Positions 1 through 10,400 of a stretch of DNA of 64,000 bases are shown here, in pieces; position 1 is the first letter of the stretch; each line of letters starts with the position of its first letter. The stretch covers positions 186,001 through 250,000 of the forward strand of contig NZ_WWFG01000005.1 in assembly GCF_026127265.1 (NCBI RefSeq). Reading direction: 5' to 3'. The position numbers and the translations under genes were made by a program. The stretch is from Nostoc sp. KVJ3 (GTDB lineage Bacteria > Cyanobacteriota > Cyanobacteriia > Cyanobacteriales > Nostocaceae). The notes below the pieces were generated by a model. That model was not told where the DNA came from and ran no database searches. It saw nothing but the letters and a program-made list of their open reading frames with translations.

Positions 1-682
1 TGCAAGTTAGGAAACATCTAGAATGCAATACCACTTATCAAATTAAGTGCCAAAATTGGCAAAACTGCCTATTTTTACCAATTTCTTGCAATTTTAAGAA
101 TATATTCGTTTTTGTCAATGAAATGCTGTCTTTAAGCGGGTTAAGCAAAATCAGCAAAGAGCGATCGCCGCCACGTCTGGCTAAAAGAAAGCAAAATTTG
201 TTACTTGCCTGTAGGTCTGGTGAGATAATAAATGATTATTTTAACTGCGGATTCGGATTGTGTGCGTCACTCTGGGCAACAAGACCACTAAACAGGCGTA
301 CTCACACAGGAATTGATTGACGGATATGGGCTACTTCCCCAACAAATTCTCTGTGAAGCGATCGCTGACTATCACGCCAAAATCAAATCCCAAGAAAAAG
401 AGCAGTCCCAGGAAGAGACTGCTGAATCTGAAGTGGTTGTGGTTGAGTCGAGGATGCTTCCACAAATGGAAACATCCCCAACAGAGAGCGAAAAAGCTAT
501 AGAAGTTAACTCTAGACTAAAACAAAACGAACAAACCAGCACTAGTAACGCTACAGAACGGCAGCCAGTTGGGGAAGAAGTCTCAATGCTGGCAGAAAAA
601 CTCAAATCCACCAGTTACTATCAAATTAGAAGTGCTATATACAGGCATCTGGCTGTTAAAGATGAAGCTTGGAAGCAGCTTT

Positions 683-1195
683 TGTGACTTGAACCATTAA
701 ATGAGCTTTTAGCTCAAGATATGCTTCGCAAAGTAGGTTTTCATTTTATGGTTCACTATATGATAACGAGTTTATTTTGATAATAATAATCACATGGGGG
801 TTAGGAGGTTTTGTACGAGCGTAGCTCGTACAAAACCTCCTAGTTTGATTATCATTTTTATTTAATGAACCTAGAGGATAGCGATCGCCCACCAGAATTA
901 TCACAGGTAGACTCAATTCCTATAAAAACGATGGTTCTGAATCATAATTAGAGCGTTGTGAACCATATCTTGGAATAAAAGTTGATAATTGTGCTGTTAT
1001 TTGAGGGTTGCTGATTTTAAGTTTTGCCCACAAGTGTTTTTTAAACTTAGTCTTATATTATGGTGCAAAAAATCAACTCTAGCTCATTGTTGAATGCAAA
1101 GTTTGATATCTGTTGTAGCTATAAAGCTTAATCTGACGTTACTTGTGGCTTATTTTATGGTTCACAAGTTGGCTCATTTAATGATTCAAGTCACA
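683..1195. mobile_element. Non-autonomous MITE-like element, 513 bp
   Basis: The ends at 683-706 and 1172-1195 are inverted repeats of 24 bp with one mismatch, both starting TGTGACTTGAA. The element is flanked by direct repeats GCTTT (678-682 and 1196-1200), which fits a 5-bp target duplication. It has no credible ORF. Inside are a perfect 41-nt hairpin and recurring ATGGTTCAC words near both ends. Removing it restores the host reading frame. No cognate transposase is visible in the window, so it would need one in trans. Confidence 0.75.
802..842. repeat. Perfect hairpin with 19-bp arms inside the MITE
   Basis: The left arm TAGGAGGTTTTGTACGAGC pairs exactly with the right arm around a GTA loop. 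Flanking ATAATCA and TGATTAT words can extend the pairing after a bulge. There is no coding frame. It could be a structural part of the element or a transcription barrier. Confidence 0.7.
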
Positions 1196-1472
1196 GCTTT
1201 CCCCAGAAGAACAGTTAAAAATTGAAAGATTGTTGCCCTAGGAAGTATTATCTCTAAAAACAGCCAGAGAATTAGGTTTAATTATTGACTACTATGAGTT
1301 AGAAACTGGCTGGTTTCAAATATTTATTACAGGTGAGGATAAGCCTGTGAGCGTTAGTAAGTCAAGCATAATCACTTGGGTACAAGAACAAGAAAGGCTC
1401 AACTGAGTAACCATATAAACCACCACAATCAGCTAACGCCTCAGTTTTCAAAATAATCCCAAAAAAGCATAA

Positions 1473-1805
1473 ATGGAATTGTCAGTAAAAATACCCTCAA
1501 TTCCTTGCTGCTACTTGATTGAGCTATCTCGTCCGCTTGGAAATGAGAAACATCAAGCTCGTTACTACTTAGGTTCATGCGCGAACCTCAAGAAAAGATT
1601 TCAGCAGCATCTACAAGGGTCTGGAGCGGCATTTACTCGTGCTGCGATCAAACGCGGCATTGAATTCAAAATTGTCTATGTATGGAAGACCTCAAGTAAA
1701 CAAGAAGCCCGTCAGCTTGAAATTCAACTTAAGCGATATAAAAACCACGGACAATTATTAAGGAGAGTGCAAAATGCCAAAACGAATTCGACAAAAACTA
1801 GGTAG
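1473..1805 (+). CDS. GIY-YIG nuclease family protein
   Basis: This 110-aa protein has the small stand-alone GIY-YIG fold. CYLIELSRPLG and ARYYLGSC (about residues 11-35) correspond to the two core strands, followed by LKKRFQQHL and a basic helix. The fold cuts or nicks DNA with one metal ion in repair, restriction and mobile-element enzymes; the substrate here is unknown. The GIY motif is degenerate (CYL), as is common in cyanobacterial members. The ATG at 1473 is the first start in the frame and has no strong Shine-Dalgarno. It stands alone between a decayed region and an empty stretch. Confidence 0.75.
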   Translation: MELSVKIPSIPCCYLIELSRPLGNEKHQARYYLGSCANLKKRFQQHLQGSGAAFTRAAIKRGIEFKIVYVWKTSSKQEARQLEIQLKRYKNHGQLLRRVQNAKTNSTKTR

Positions 1806-2310
1806 ATACCATTTCAGACGTAGATTACGTGGAAAAGTTTTGCTGTCAAAGGTTATAAGCTTTAGTTGCTATCAACAGAACCATCAATAAAAAACCTGTA
1901 CAACTGCAAGTAAATTCATTCGCAATAACAATATTCAACCACCATGTGTTATTACAGTACTCAAGATATCGGGTAGTGAAGAAAAAATTTTCTTGTCCAA
2001 CAATGGATTGTTTAGCTATAAATATGCCATTGAAAACCACAAATTATTCTCACCGGAAATAGCGTCAGTTGCTAGTTAAATCAGCTATCACTTAAATCTA
2101 CTATAGCCTGCCATATCTGGCAGGCTAAAAACTGTTGTAATCTTTATTAAAGATGCAAAGACTGGAGGTGTACGTAGAATTGTTACTGAATGAATAATTA
2201 AAAATGCCCAGTAACACTAAACTAAAACTGGAATTTTATAGACAAAAATATAGCTTTTTTAGGTCAAAATGCCAATTACAGTCATGTTATATTATCTTAT
2301 TGATATTTAA
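1806..2310. other. Gene-poor stretch with a coding relic and a hairpin
   Basis: No intact gene is seen. On the plus strand 1912-2079 is open and reads ISGSEEKIFLSNNGLFSYKY before a TAA. The preceding bases look protein-like in a different frame (TINKKPVQLQVNSFA), suggesting a frameshifted relic of an unknown small protein. The rest is AT-rich. Confidence 0.35.
2104..2127. terminator. Strong short hairpin, possible terminator
   Basis: TAGCCTGCCA and TGGCAGGCTA form a perfect 10-bp stem around TATC. There is no T-run directly after it on either strand, so a rho-independent terminator is only possible. It lies beyond the 3' end of the leftward PIN/ImmA operon. Confidence 0.35.
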
Positions 2311-2685
2311 CTAACGAGTTAATTGTTTAATTAACCATGATATTTGTTGATTACTAATTTTTTCTTGCTGACATTTAATCTGTAATGGCTTTTCATCAGT
2401 AACCAAGATTCTCTCGAAGGTTTTGGCGTAGTGGAGGTTTAGAGCATCTTGAACGCTGAGTGTACCGTCACGATATTTTCGAGCAGCATTAAACCAAGTA
2501 GATTCAGTTTGAATAGTTTGAAATCCAAATTTATTGATTATTTTTATAAAATCGGTATAATTTGGATGCTGAAACTCCGAAATCACCACATCCAGAACTT
2601 CAACAGAAGTTAGTTGGATAAATGCTGAGTGGCGATAAGCTTGTTGTAACTCAATCAGAGCAATAGTATCTAATAGAACAATCAC
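2311..2685 (-). CDS. PIN-like toxin-type protein paired with ImmA/XRE
   Basis: This 124-aa protein starts MIVLLDTIALIEL, with the first acidic residue of a PIN-like fold, and ends with LVTDEKPLQIKC, resembling the late-strand acidic motif. PIN proteins are Mg2+-dependent RNases, usually toxins. It overlaps the upstream HTH-metallopeptidase gene by ATGA, so the two are translationally coupled. Pairs of an Xre-COG2856 protein with a small PIN-like protein are a known predicted toxin-antitoxin arrangement. The family assignment is by motif only. Confidence 0.6.
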   Translation of the reverse strand: MIVLLDTIALIELQQAYRHSAFIQLTSVEVLDVVISEFQHPNYTDFIKIINKFGFQTIQTESTWFNAARKYRDGTLSVQDALNLHYAKTFERILVTDEKPLQIKCQQEKISNQQISWLIKQLTR

Positions 2686-3785
2686 ATTATATCCTCCTCA
2701 CCTTGTTTTAACCATTCAGAGAGTTTTTCCCGTACAGTTAAAACATGTTCTCCTAAAATTTCGGCAGATCGAGATACAGTAAGTTTCTTTTCTATTAATG
2801 CCGTATAAACCAAGCGTTCCAAACGATTCAGCCTTTCTGGTAATGGTAGTTTCTCTGGCTCATCTTCTGGCCCATATTTCTTGTTGAGTACGCCTAACTG
2901 TTGACCCTTTTGCTGCTTTGTAATTAATTCAGCTTGTTCTGCTCGATACAATATTGTGCGAAGACTGATGCCGTAACGTCGCTTGATATCTTTTAAGAGC
3001 GGTTCAGGAAGCCAGCGATTACGGTAGGCATGAAGCTCTCGTAAGACAGCACCTCTAGGCATCAGTACTGCACCGGCTAAATGATTGGCAGCTTTTTCTC
3101 GTGGTTCAGTTGGACGAGAACGGGTTTGGGGTACTTTGTATTCACGACGATGAAAAATTAAGTGTGCCACTTCATGAAGGGCAGTAAAAAATTTTCTTTC
3201 TGTGGGATGGTCTTCATTGACAAAAATTACCGCACCCCAAGCCTCAGTATAGGCGGAGAAACCAGAAACTTTTGCTGGTAGCAAGTATGGGATAACTTTA
3301 AGACCTTTTGATTCTAATAAAGCTAATACGTCACCAATAGGTGTTAATTCTCCTACTCCTAACCAGTCTCTTACCTCTGTTGCTAACTCTTCTACAAGTA
3401 TTTCGTCATAACCTTCTAGGGGACGGAGTGCAGGTATTGCAGGAACCTCTCCTAGCAACGCTTCTACTTCAGCATAGTCAACAGCTTTTTGGGTTAAATG
3501 GTCTCGCACATAGGGGGTAAGCGCAGATGGTTCATCAGCTCGGAAAAGCAAGTTAACTTCTAGTTGCCCAATCCCCTTTAGAGAGTCTGTTGGTTGATCA
3601 AGTAGAAGTTCTAGCGATACTCCTAAGACTCTAGCAATTTTAGAAATTTGTAGCAGTGATGGTTCGCGTTCGCCTCGTTCCCATGCTGCGATTGTTTGCC
3701 GAGTTACGCCTATCTGTTCTCCCAGTTGTTCCTGGGAAAATCCTGTTTGCTCTCTATAAATACGAATTGAGTTAACATTTTCCAT
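2682..3785 (-). CDS. XRE helix-turn-helix plus ImmA/IrrE metallopeptidase
   Basis: The N-terminal about 60 residues form an XRE helix-turn-helix (SQEQLGEQIGVTRQTIAAWE). The middle carries the zinc-protease signature HEVAHLIFH near residue 205, typical of ImmA/IrrE (COG2856). A Lys/Glu-rich C-terminal helical part follows. Such fused proteins bind their own operator and can be switched by cleavage of a regulator. I prefer the ATG at 3785; a TTG lies two codons upstream. It is co-transcribed with the PIN-like gene by a 4-bp overlap and diverges from an HNH gene. It probably acts as antitoxin or regulator. Confidence 0.85.
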   Translation of the reverse strand: MENVNSIRIYREQTGFSQEQLGEQIGVTRQTIAAWERGEREPSLLQISKIARVLGVSLELLLDQPTDSLKGIGQLEVNLLFRADEPSALTPYVRDHLTQKAVDYAEVEALLGEVPAIPALRPLEGYDEILVEELATEVRDWLGVGELTPIGDVLALLESKGLKVIPYLLPAKVSGFSAYTEAWGAVIFVNEDHPTERKFFTALHEVAHLIFHRREYKVPQTRSRPTEPREKAANHLAGAVLMPRGAVLRELHAYRNRWLPEPLLKDIKRRYGISLRTILYRAEQAELITKQQKGQQLGVLNKKYGPEDEPEKLPLPERLNRLERLVYTALIEKKLTVSRSAEILGEHVLTVREKLSEWLKQGEEDIM

Positions 3786-3814
3786 TTGCAATTTGACGAT
3801 TTATGATGTCTAAA

Positions 3815-3839
3815 TGTTATATTGTGTTAGACTGAGTTA
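3815..3839. promoter_or_regulatory. Three phased GTTA direct repeats between divergent genes
   Basis: TGTTA, TGTTA and AGTTA start at 3815, 3825 and 3835, exactly one helical turn apart, in the 76-bp gap between the ImmA/XRE gene and the HNH gene. This would suit binding of a small HTH protein on one face of the DNA. A TTGACA word lies at 3845-3850. The function is inferred. Confidence 0.3.
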
Positions 3840-3861
3840 AATTTTTGACAAATAAACAGTT

Positions 3862-4161
3862 ATGGCCATTACTACAAATACTGTTGAGATTGTCTGGTGC
3901 CAAGCTATGGTTGTGCCTCATTACGACCCTCGTGTTTGGCGTAAAGACCAATGCGGTGCTTGGATTAATAGATACGAATATGGCAATAGAAACTCCCCTT
4001 ATGGCTGGGAAGTAGACCATATAACACCTGTTGCTTTGGGTGGTAGTGATGTATTATCAAATCTCCGTCCCCTTCAATGGAAGAATAACGCTAGTAGGCA
4101 AGCGGTTCGACTCGTCTGCTCGGTAATATCTGTAGGAAATCTTAATATGGTTACTTACTAG
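3862..4161 (+). CDS. HNH endonuclease domain protein
   Basis: This 99-aa protein carries a compact HNH (beta-beta-alpha metal) motif. VDHITPVALGG gives the D-H pair, SNLRPLQWKNNASR gives the Asn and the following helix. The preceding VWRKDQCGAWINR is typical of the cyanobacterial subgroup. HNH proteins of this size nick or cut DNA. The short tail after NASRQ does not resemble the family and may be altered. It diverges from the ImmA/XRE gene at the left edge of the defence region. Confidence 0.75.
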   Translation: MAITTNTVEIVWCQAMVVPHYDPRVWRKDQCGAWINRYEYGNRNSPYGWEVDHITPVALGGSDVLSNLRPLQWKNNASRQAVRLVCSVISVGNLNMVTY

Positions 4162-4456
4162 TAGACTGTTATGTTTCTGGATTACATGACAAATAGCGAC
4201 AGATAGTTGGCGGAAAACAAAGTATTTTTGTTATTTATTTTTAACATTTATCAGGTGCAAATGTCGAAAAAAAGGAATTAATATGTAGTTTCTTAGTCAG
4301 AAATGAGTTGCGAAGGTAGCAGGAGAATGCCTAATTAGCAACAACTGATAGTCAGCAATAATTATGCTGTCACAGGACAACGAGTATTGATTGTTACACT
4401 ACCCTCTGTTAAATGTTCTAAGTTTATTCAATAAATTTTAAATAGTAGAAGTAGTA
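4162..4456. other. Intergenic stretch with no recognised element
   Basis: AT-rich sequence before the giant nuclease-TPR gene. It may hold that gene's promoter, but no convincing -35/-10 pair or repeat was found. Confidence 0.3.
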
Positions 4457-7400
4457 ATGGTATTTCCTAGAGTTAATCCAAACTTGCCTCCCAACTTTTA
4501 TGAGCTTGATGAGTACACCTTTCAGGACTTGTGCTGTGATCTGCTCTCAGAACAACCTAGAATCGCTACTTGTGATGTTTATGGCACACGAGGACAACAG
4601 CAAGATGGAATTGACCTTTTAGCACATTGTGATGATGGAATTTACACTGAAGTGGGACAGTGTAAATGTTATAAAGATTTTCCACCTCGGAAGATTATTG
4701 ATGCGTCAGATGAATTTTTTCAATACATCGACTACTGGCTAAACAAAAAGGTTCGGCGATTTATTCTATTTGTTGGCTGCGATCTCAGTCAAACTCAGCG
4801 ACAAAAACAAATTGAGATTGAAAAGCAGCGCTTTGCCTGTTTTAACATTCAGTACGAGGTTTGGTCAGCAAGCACAATACGCCAAAAGTTAGCACCTCAC
4901 CCTGAAATTGTTCTTCGTTACCTGCGATCGCAGGAGTGGGTAGAAAAAATTTGTGGTCGTGTACCTCAACCATACCCTCAACTTGCTGAGAACTCTAGAG
5001 CTACAGAGTTAACGTTTGGGGTTCTTAGTTCAAAACTTGAGCGTCTATCTTCTGACTTATCTAAGACAAAAGCCAAACAACTAGAAGAGTACCGCGAACT
5101 TTATCGGCAAGGACATTTACAACGAGCCTACGCCTGCCTTGAAGCCCTTCGAGGCGATGAAAATTGGGATGTCTTCGATAAACCCTTGCAGGCACAGATT
5201 TTACAGTCCATGTCAGGGTATTTTCTCAGCGTAGAGCAGAATATTGAGAAAGCTAAAACATTAGCGGTAGAGGCACGCAGCCTTGATCCAGAAGGAGATA
5301 ATTCTCTTCTACAAAGTTTGATTATTTATCACGCAAAGGGTGCAGAAGCTGCATTGAAGCAGATTGATAGCACCTCCAGTATAGACATTTTTAATCTCAA
5401 ACTTGGCTTGTTGCTAGAAACACAACGCACAGATGAGGTTATTACAACGCTGCAAGACTTTCCTCCAGGTTTTGAACCGGATGCAGAAACTAACCGCATA
5501 CACGCTCTAGCACTTTTAGACATAGGGGATATTACTGCTGCTCAAGTAAAGATTCAGCAAGCTTGTTATGAAAAACCAAATTGGGAAAAGATTCAGATAT
5601 CTGAGGCTACGATCAATTACTACAGTGTACTCTCACCTGCTGTCCCTAAGCGTTTAATCAACTACCCTCAGCCTGTTGACTGGTCATTAATTAAGCGAGA
5701 CGACGAAAGTTTAAAACGTCTACGTATGGCAGCATATCAGTTTAACCACTTGGCATCTCAAACTGAGCGAGGAGAGAAAGAACGCCAGTATTGGCAAGTG
5801 TGGTATTTAGCTTGTTTAGCTAACGACCCAGACCGTCAGTCAGAAGCTCAAGACTTATGCCGTACCCTTCTTGCTGAAGACCCAACTAATCCACAAGCAA
5901 TTGTTTGGGGAACTGTTCGCAATTATGAAATTGATTTAGTTGCCAGTCAGCAAGTATTGGAAGTATTTGTGGAAAAGTCAGGCAACGATATTGAGCGTAT
6001 TGCGGCTCTGTTTGGAATATATATTTATTTTGGGATTACCAAGCAAGCCTTAGAGTTACTAAATCATAACAGAGAGAAATTTGAGCAAACTGGAAACCAA
6101 GAATTATGGCTTTTTTGGCATATTCAAGCTTTAGCAATAAATGGAGAGTTTGATACTGCGTTTCAAGAAGCCGAAAGCTGTAGCAATCTCAGTTTTCGTC
6201 GCAGTATTCAAGAAGGCATCCGTAGAGAAAAAGCGCGGATGAGCGGTGAATGGCAGGAATTTGCTGAATATCTAGATAAAAGCTGGCAGGAAAGCCGTAA
6301 TGGTCAATATTTATGGGAATCTTGTCAGTTGCAAGCTAGTTTACAAAACTGGGCTTATGTAGCCGATAAGGCAGATGATTTAGTAAACACAGTAGGAACA
6401 GCAGATGCTCTGGGTCTGGCAGCACAATGTGCTTCAGAGGCTGGTCGCTATGAGCAATGCTTTCAACTTTTGAATAAGCATCAACGGCTTTTCCCTGGTG
6501 GGAACTTACCTCCATATTTGCGTCACTTCAGAGCCTATTGTCAAGCCAAACTAGGGTTGATTTCACAGGCCGTCGCTGAGGCAGAGGATTTAGTACGATC
6601 GCAAGAGACGGTTGAAAACTTAGTAACCTTGATAGTACTTCAGCGAGATCAAGGAAATCTTCGAGGAGTAGCGATTACAGCTTCCCGACTACTAAGGCAT
6701 GAAAATGTTCACCCAAATGCCCTATTGCAGGTAGCAAGGTGGTTATTATCAGAAGATCCTGAATTGTCACGTCAGTTATGGCAGCAGGCAATTACTGCAA
6801 CAATTGAACCCGAAATTTTAGGGGAAGTGATTACATTAGGATACAACTTGGGATTAGATCGTGAAGTCCAACCTTTTGCACAACGGGCAAGGATTCTTGC
6901 TATAAGCGGAGAAGGCCCATTTCATGCTGTAGAAGTGCATGAACTTCTTGAACTACAAAGAGAATGGGCAGAAAATGCGGCTTCAATGAATCGCAAATAT
7001 GACAATGCTGAAGCTCCGATCCATTTAATTGCCCAAGCGCGTAGATTGGCACTCACTAGCATTTTCCGAGTTCTTCTCAATGAAAATGCTAACAAACCTA
7101 ATCCCCATATTCAGCCAGCAGTATTGATACGCTATGGGGCCCGTCCCTTTCCAGAAGAATTTGCAGACTCCAGCAATCAATGGCGACTGCACCTAGACAT
7201 ATCAGCCTTTTTGCTAGCTGCTCACCTTGGTATTTTGGATGTAGTGGAACGACGATTTAGTCCAATTCGGATTTCTGCAACACTACCAATTGCTCTTTTG
7301 CAAGAGTGTGAGTACTTCCTACAGCATCAACCTTCTCGGCTGGCAAATCACCGCGAAATCATACGACTGTGCCAATCAGGACAATTACGAGAACTATCTC

Positions 7401-10400
7401 AGTCTCCAACACCAGAATTTAATGAATTAATCGAACAATTGGGTGAACAATCAACTATTTTGCTGGAGCAAGCTCGTGCAGAAAACGGGTTTGTGGTTGA
7501 GTTCTTGCCGTTAGAGCGACTAGATATCAAGGGCATCAGTCAGATCGTTGTACTTGATGAAGCAGATCAGCAACGAATGATCAACTGTCGTGCGTTGGTC
7601 GAAGTGTTGAAAGAAGAAGGGATTTTATCCAGTAACTCATATGAAACGGCATTGAATGATCTTGGGGATCAAAGGTATCAAGATTTGCCACCAAAATTAC
7701 CAGCACGGAATGACTTGATATTTGTTAACTCTGAGTTAGCTAATCTCCTAGCTGGGTCAGATTTACTAGCGAGAGTCTGTCGCCATTTTCGAGTTTTTGT
7801 AACATATGACTGTATTCGTGAAGGACAGGCAGCAATCAATGCCTATGAGCATTCATCTGAAGTTATAAGATGGCTGAGAGGGCTTATTCAGCGTGTTTCA
7901 ACTGGATTAGAGCAAGGAAAATATGAAGCGATCGCAGTTGCAAATCCTGACTCCGAACAAGAGCTTGAGTTGCTGCATTCATGGAAAGAGAATGGATTAA
8001 CAGTATACGACTTATTTAGATATACGCCTCAGCCAGGAGATGTTATTTGGATTGACGATCGCTTCTTCAGCAAATACCCGTATCGAGATAACATTGTGCC
8101 AATCATTGGTGTGCTAGAAATTTTGGAGGCATTACGGGTAAAAGGGGATCTAAGTGAAACAAGTTACTATAAGAAAATTTTACAACTCCGCGCTGGCAAC
8201 ATTCGGTACATTCCCATCACCAGTAAAGAAATTATCTATCATTTGAAGCAAGCACAAATACAGAATGGAAGAATTCAGGAAACAGAAGAACTAACAGTCA
8301 TGCGTCGCTACGTTGCTTCTTGTTTATTAGATTCGCATAGACTTCAACGTCCTCCGATACCTGAAGGTTCACCTAGTCCTGACGGTGAATTGATGTTTGT
8401 CTTTGAGTGCTTCCGCGCAACACAAGATTCAATCGGCGAAATTTGGGTAGATACCAATCTTTCAGAAGAAATAGCCATTGCTTACTCTGATTGGATTTTA
8501 GAAAATTTATATACTGGTACTTTTGGTGTTCGACATCTATTGCCCAATGTTGATCTAAATAATGATGGGCTTGATTTTATCAGCCAAGACATTAGCAGTC
8601 TCTACTTTCAAGGTCTTAAATTTTGGGAAATTGAAATTAACGATATCCATGAAACTCCCAATCGCCGTCAGCAGTATTTTGAGTGGCTTGAGCAACGAAT
8701 AATAGAGAGACGTTTTAGAGCAAACCCAGAGTTGAGTACTTCTGTGGCGCAATTAATCAAGAACATTATTCTTTATCTGGGGCGAGAGCAAGAAAGGGAC
8801 GAATCACTGCAAGACTTGAACCAAAGAATGTTGCAGCAGTTTTACCGGGATCTTCCAGAAGTGCTAAAGGATGAACTAAACACCGATCCTGAATTGATGG
8901 CTTATCTTCAGATTCAAATGGTTGAATCTATCAATCTCACATTGCCAGATTCGCCCACCCCTCTCGTATTTCCGGCATTAGAATTTTTACCAGCGATCGC
9001 AACAGCGATTAATGACCAAGATAGTATAATTACAGCATTACAGCCACAAACAGCTTTTAAAATTCAGGCAGTTCAGAATAATTCTTCCATTCAACTCCGC
9101 TTTATCAATGAAGCAGACTCAATAATTTATGTGTGGCAAGACGATGTAATGCTTCTGGCATCAGATAATCCTAATGTACGCGAACAAGTTTTGCGATCGC
9201 ATCATTTCTGGTTTGACTGTGATAATTCTAGATTTGAAAAGGTGATTGGCGAAATTCTATCCACCACAGACCTCCGCAGACGTATTGACCAAGCAAATGT
9301 ATGGCGTAATCAATCAGCAGCAGTTTTTTACTTATCATTTGAGCAGAAATTACGTCACGCTCATACCTTTAGAATTGATGAGTTAATCCCTCCGTCAGGT
9401 GCAGGTCTGCTACGACATTTTCATCTTGAACTATGTGCAGCAGAAAATTTGAACTTTCATGAAAAATTAAACAGGGCAGCAGAATCCTTATTGCTTACCG
9501 AAGGACTTGAGATTTGCCTAGAACGTCTTGCTTGTCTTCCGGTGAAACTTCCTATGCAAGTAAGAGAAGCATTTAGCCAGTTGCCATCAAGCGAGAGACA
9601 AGCTTTGCTACATAGGCTTGTACCTCAATTACCATCTCCGGTATGCAAACTACATCTGATTGATTTAGCACTGCTTTGTCCCGACTCGGCTGGCTTAGTT
9701 CAAAATATCCTTGACGAACTTTTTGATGAACTGGGTGAAATTCACTTCCGATTATTTAAAGCGATTCTTAATCTCTTGGGTAGTGAGTTTAGTTACTGGA
9801 GTGAGACGAGAGAATGGGTATCGTCTATTCAACTAGCAATGATTTGGGCACATGCAAGTAAACTGCATAATCTGCTCTACCATCCCACAATGCAATTAGA
9901 AGAGTTGACTCAAGTCTTAGAAAGGAATACTAGGTTTCTCCCAATGAGTGCCGACATTCTCGATCGCAATCCAGAATTCTGGAATGATGTTCTCCACCCC
10001 CGGCGACTTAGCAGGATGAATCTGGTAGTTCATGGACTGGCAGCAATCTTAGTAGAGCATGATTCAGAGTTTCTCAAAGCAGTAGAAGTTCCAGCAAAGA
10101 TAGCTGCCTTTGCTGTTAAAACTGTTGAAGGTCAGCAATACCTTGCTACAGAATTATTTCATGATGACTCATCTCTGGCTCAAAATAACTTGGGATCTCT
10201 ACTAGGCGGAGAACGCAGCGACTACTTAACTCCTTTACTTGGAACAGACTTAGGACATCAAGTTGCATCTAATAATTTAAAAACACGGGTGGAAAATGCT
10301 ATTGACACTCTTTCTAGTGAACCTCTATATAAAAATGAATGGCTATTGATTATTGGAATAATTCTAGACTTACCAATCTACAAAGATTTAACAGATAAAC

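Larger units (their letters stand above)
232..1406 (+). pseudogene. Decayed hypothetical gene split by a MITE-like insertion
   Basis: A reading frame begins with ATG at 232 and meets an in-frame TAA at 289-291. It then stays open to position 682 (a TTG at 313 could restart it), passing through a Glu/Ser/Thr-rich middle. At 683 a 513-bp element interrupts it. If the element and one GCTTT target copy are removed, the frame joins as DEAWKQL to SPEEQLKIERLLP and continues to the TGA at 1404-1406, apart from a TAG at 1239-1241. The gene therefore has two nonsense codons and one insertion, and is a relic. The downstream piece reads TARELGLIIDYYELETGWF and looks protein-like. I do not recognise the family. 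Confidence 0.6.

Noticed and set aside
123..320. 65-aa frame at the left end
   Set aside because: Its composition is unlike a protein; it overlaps the better-supported relic frame starting at 232 and has no ribosome-binding site.
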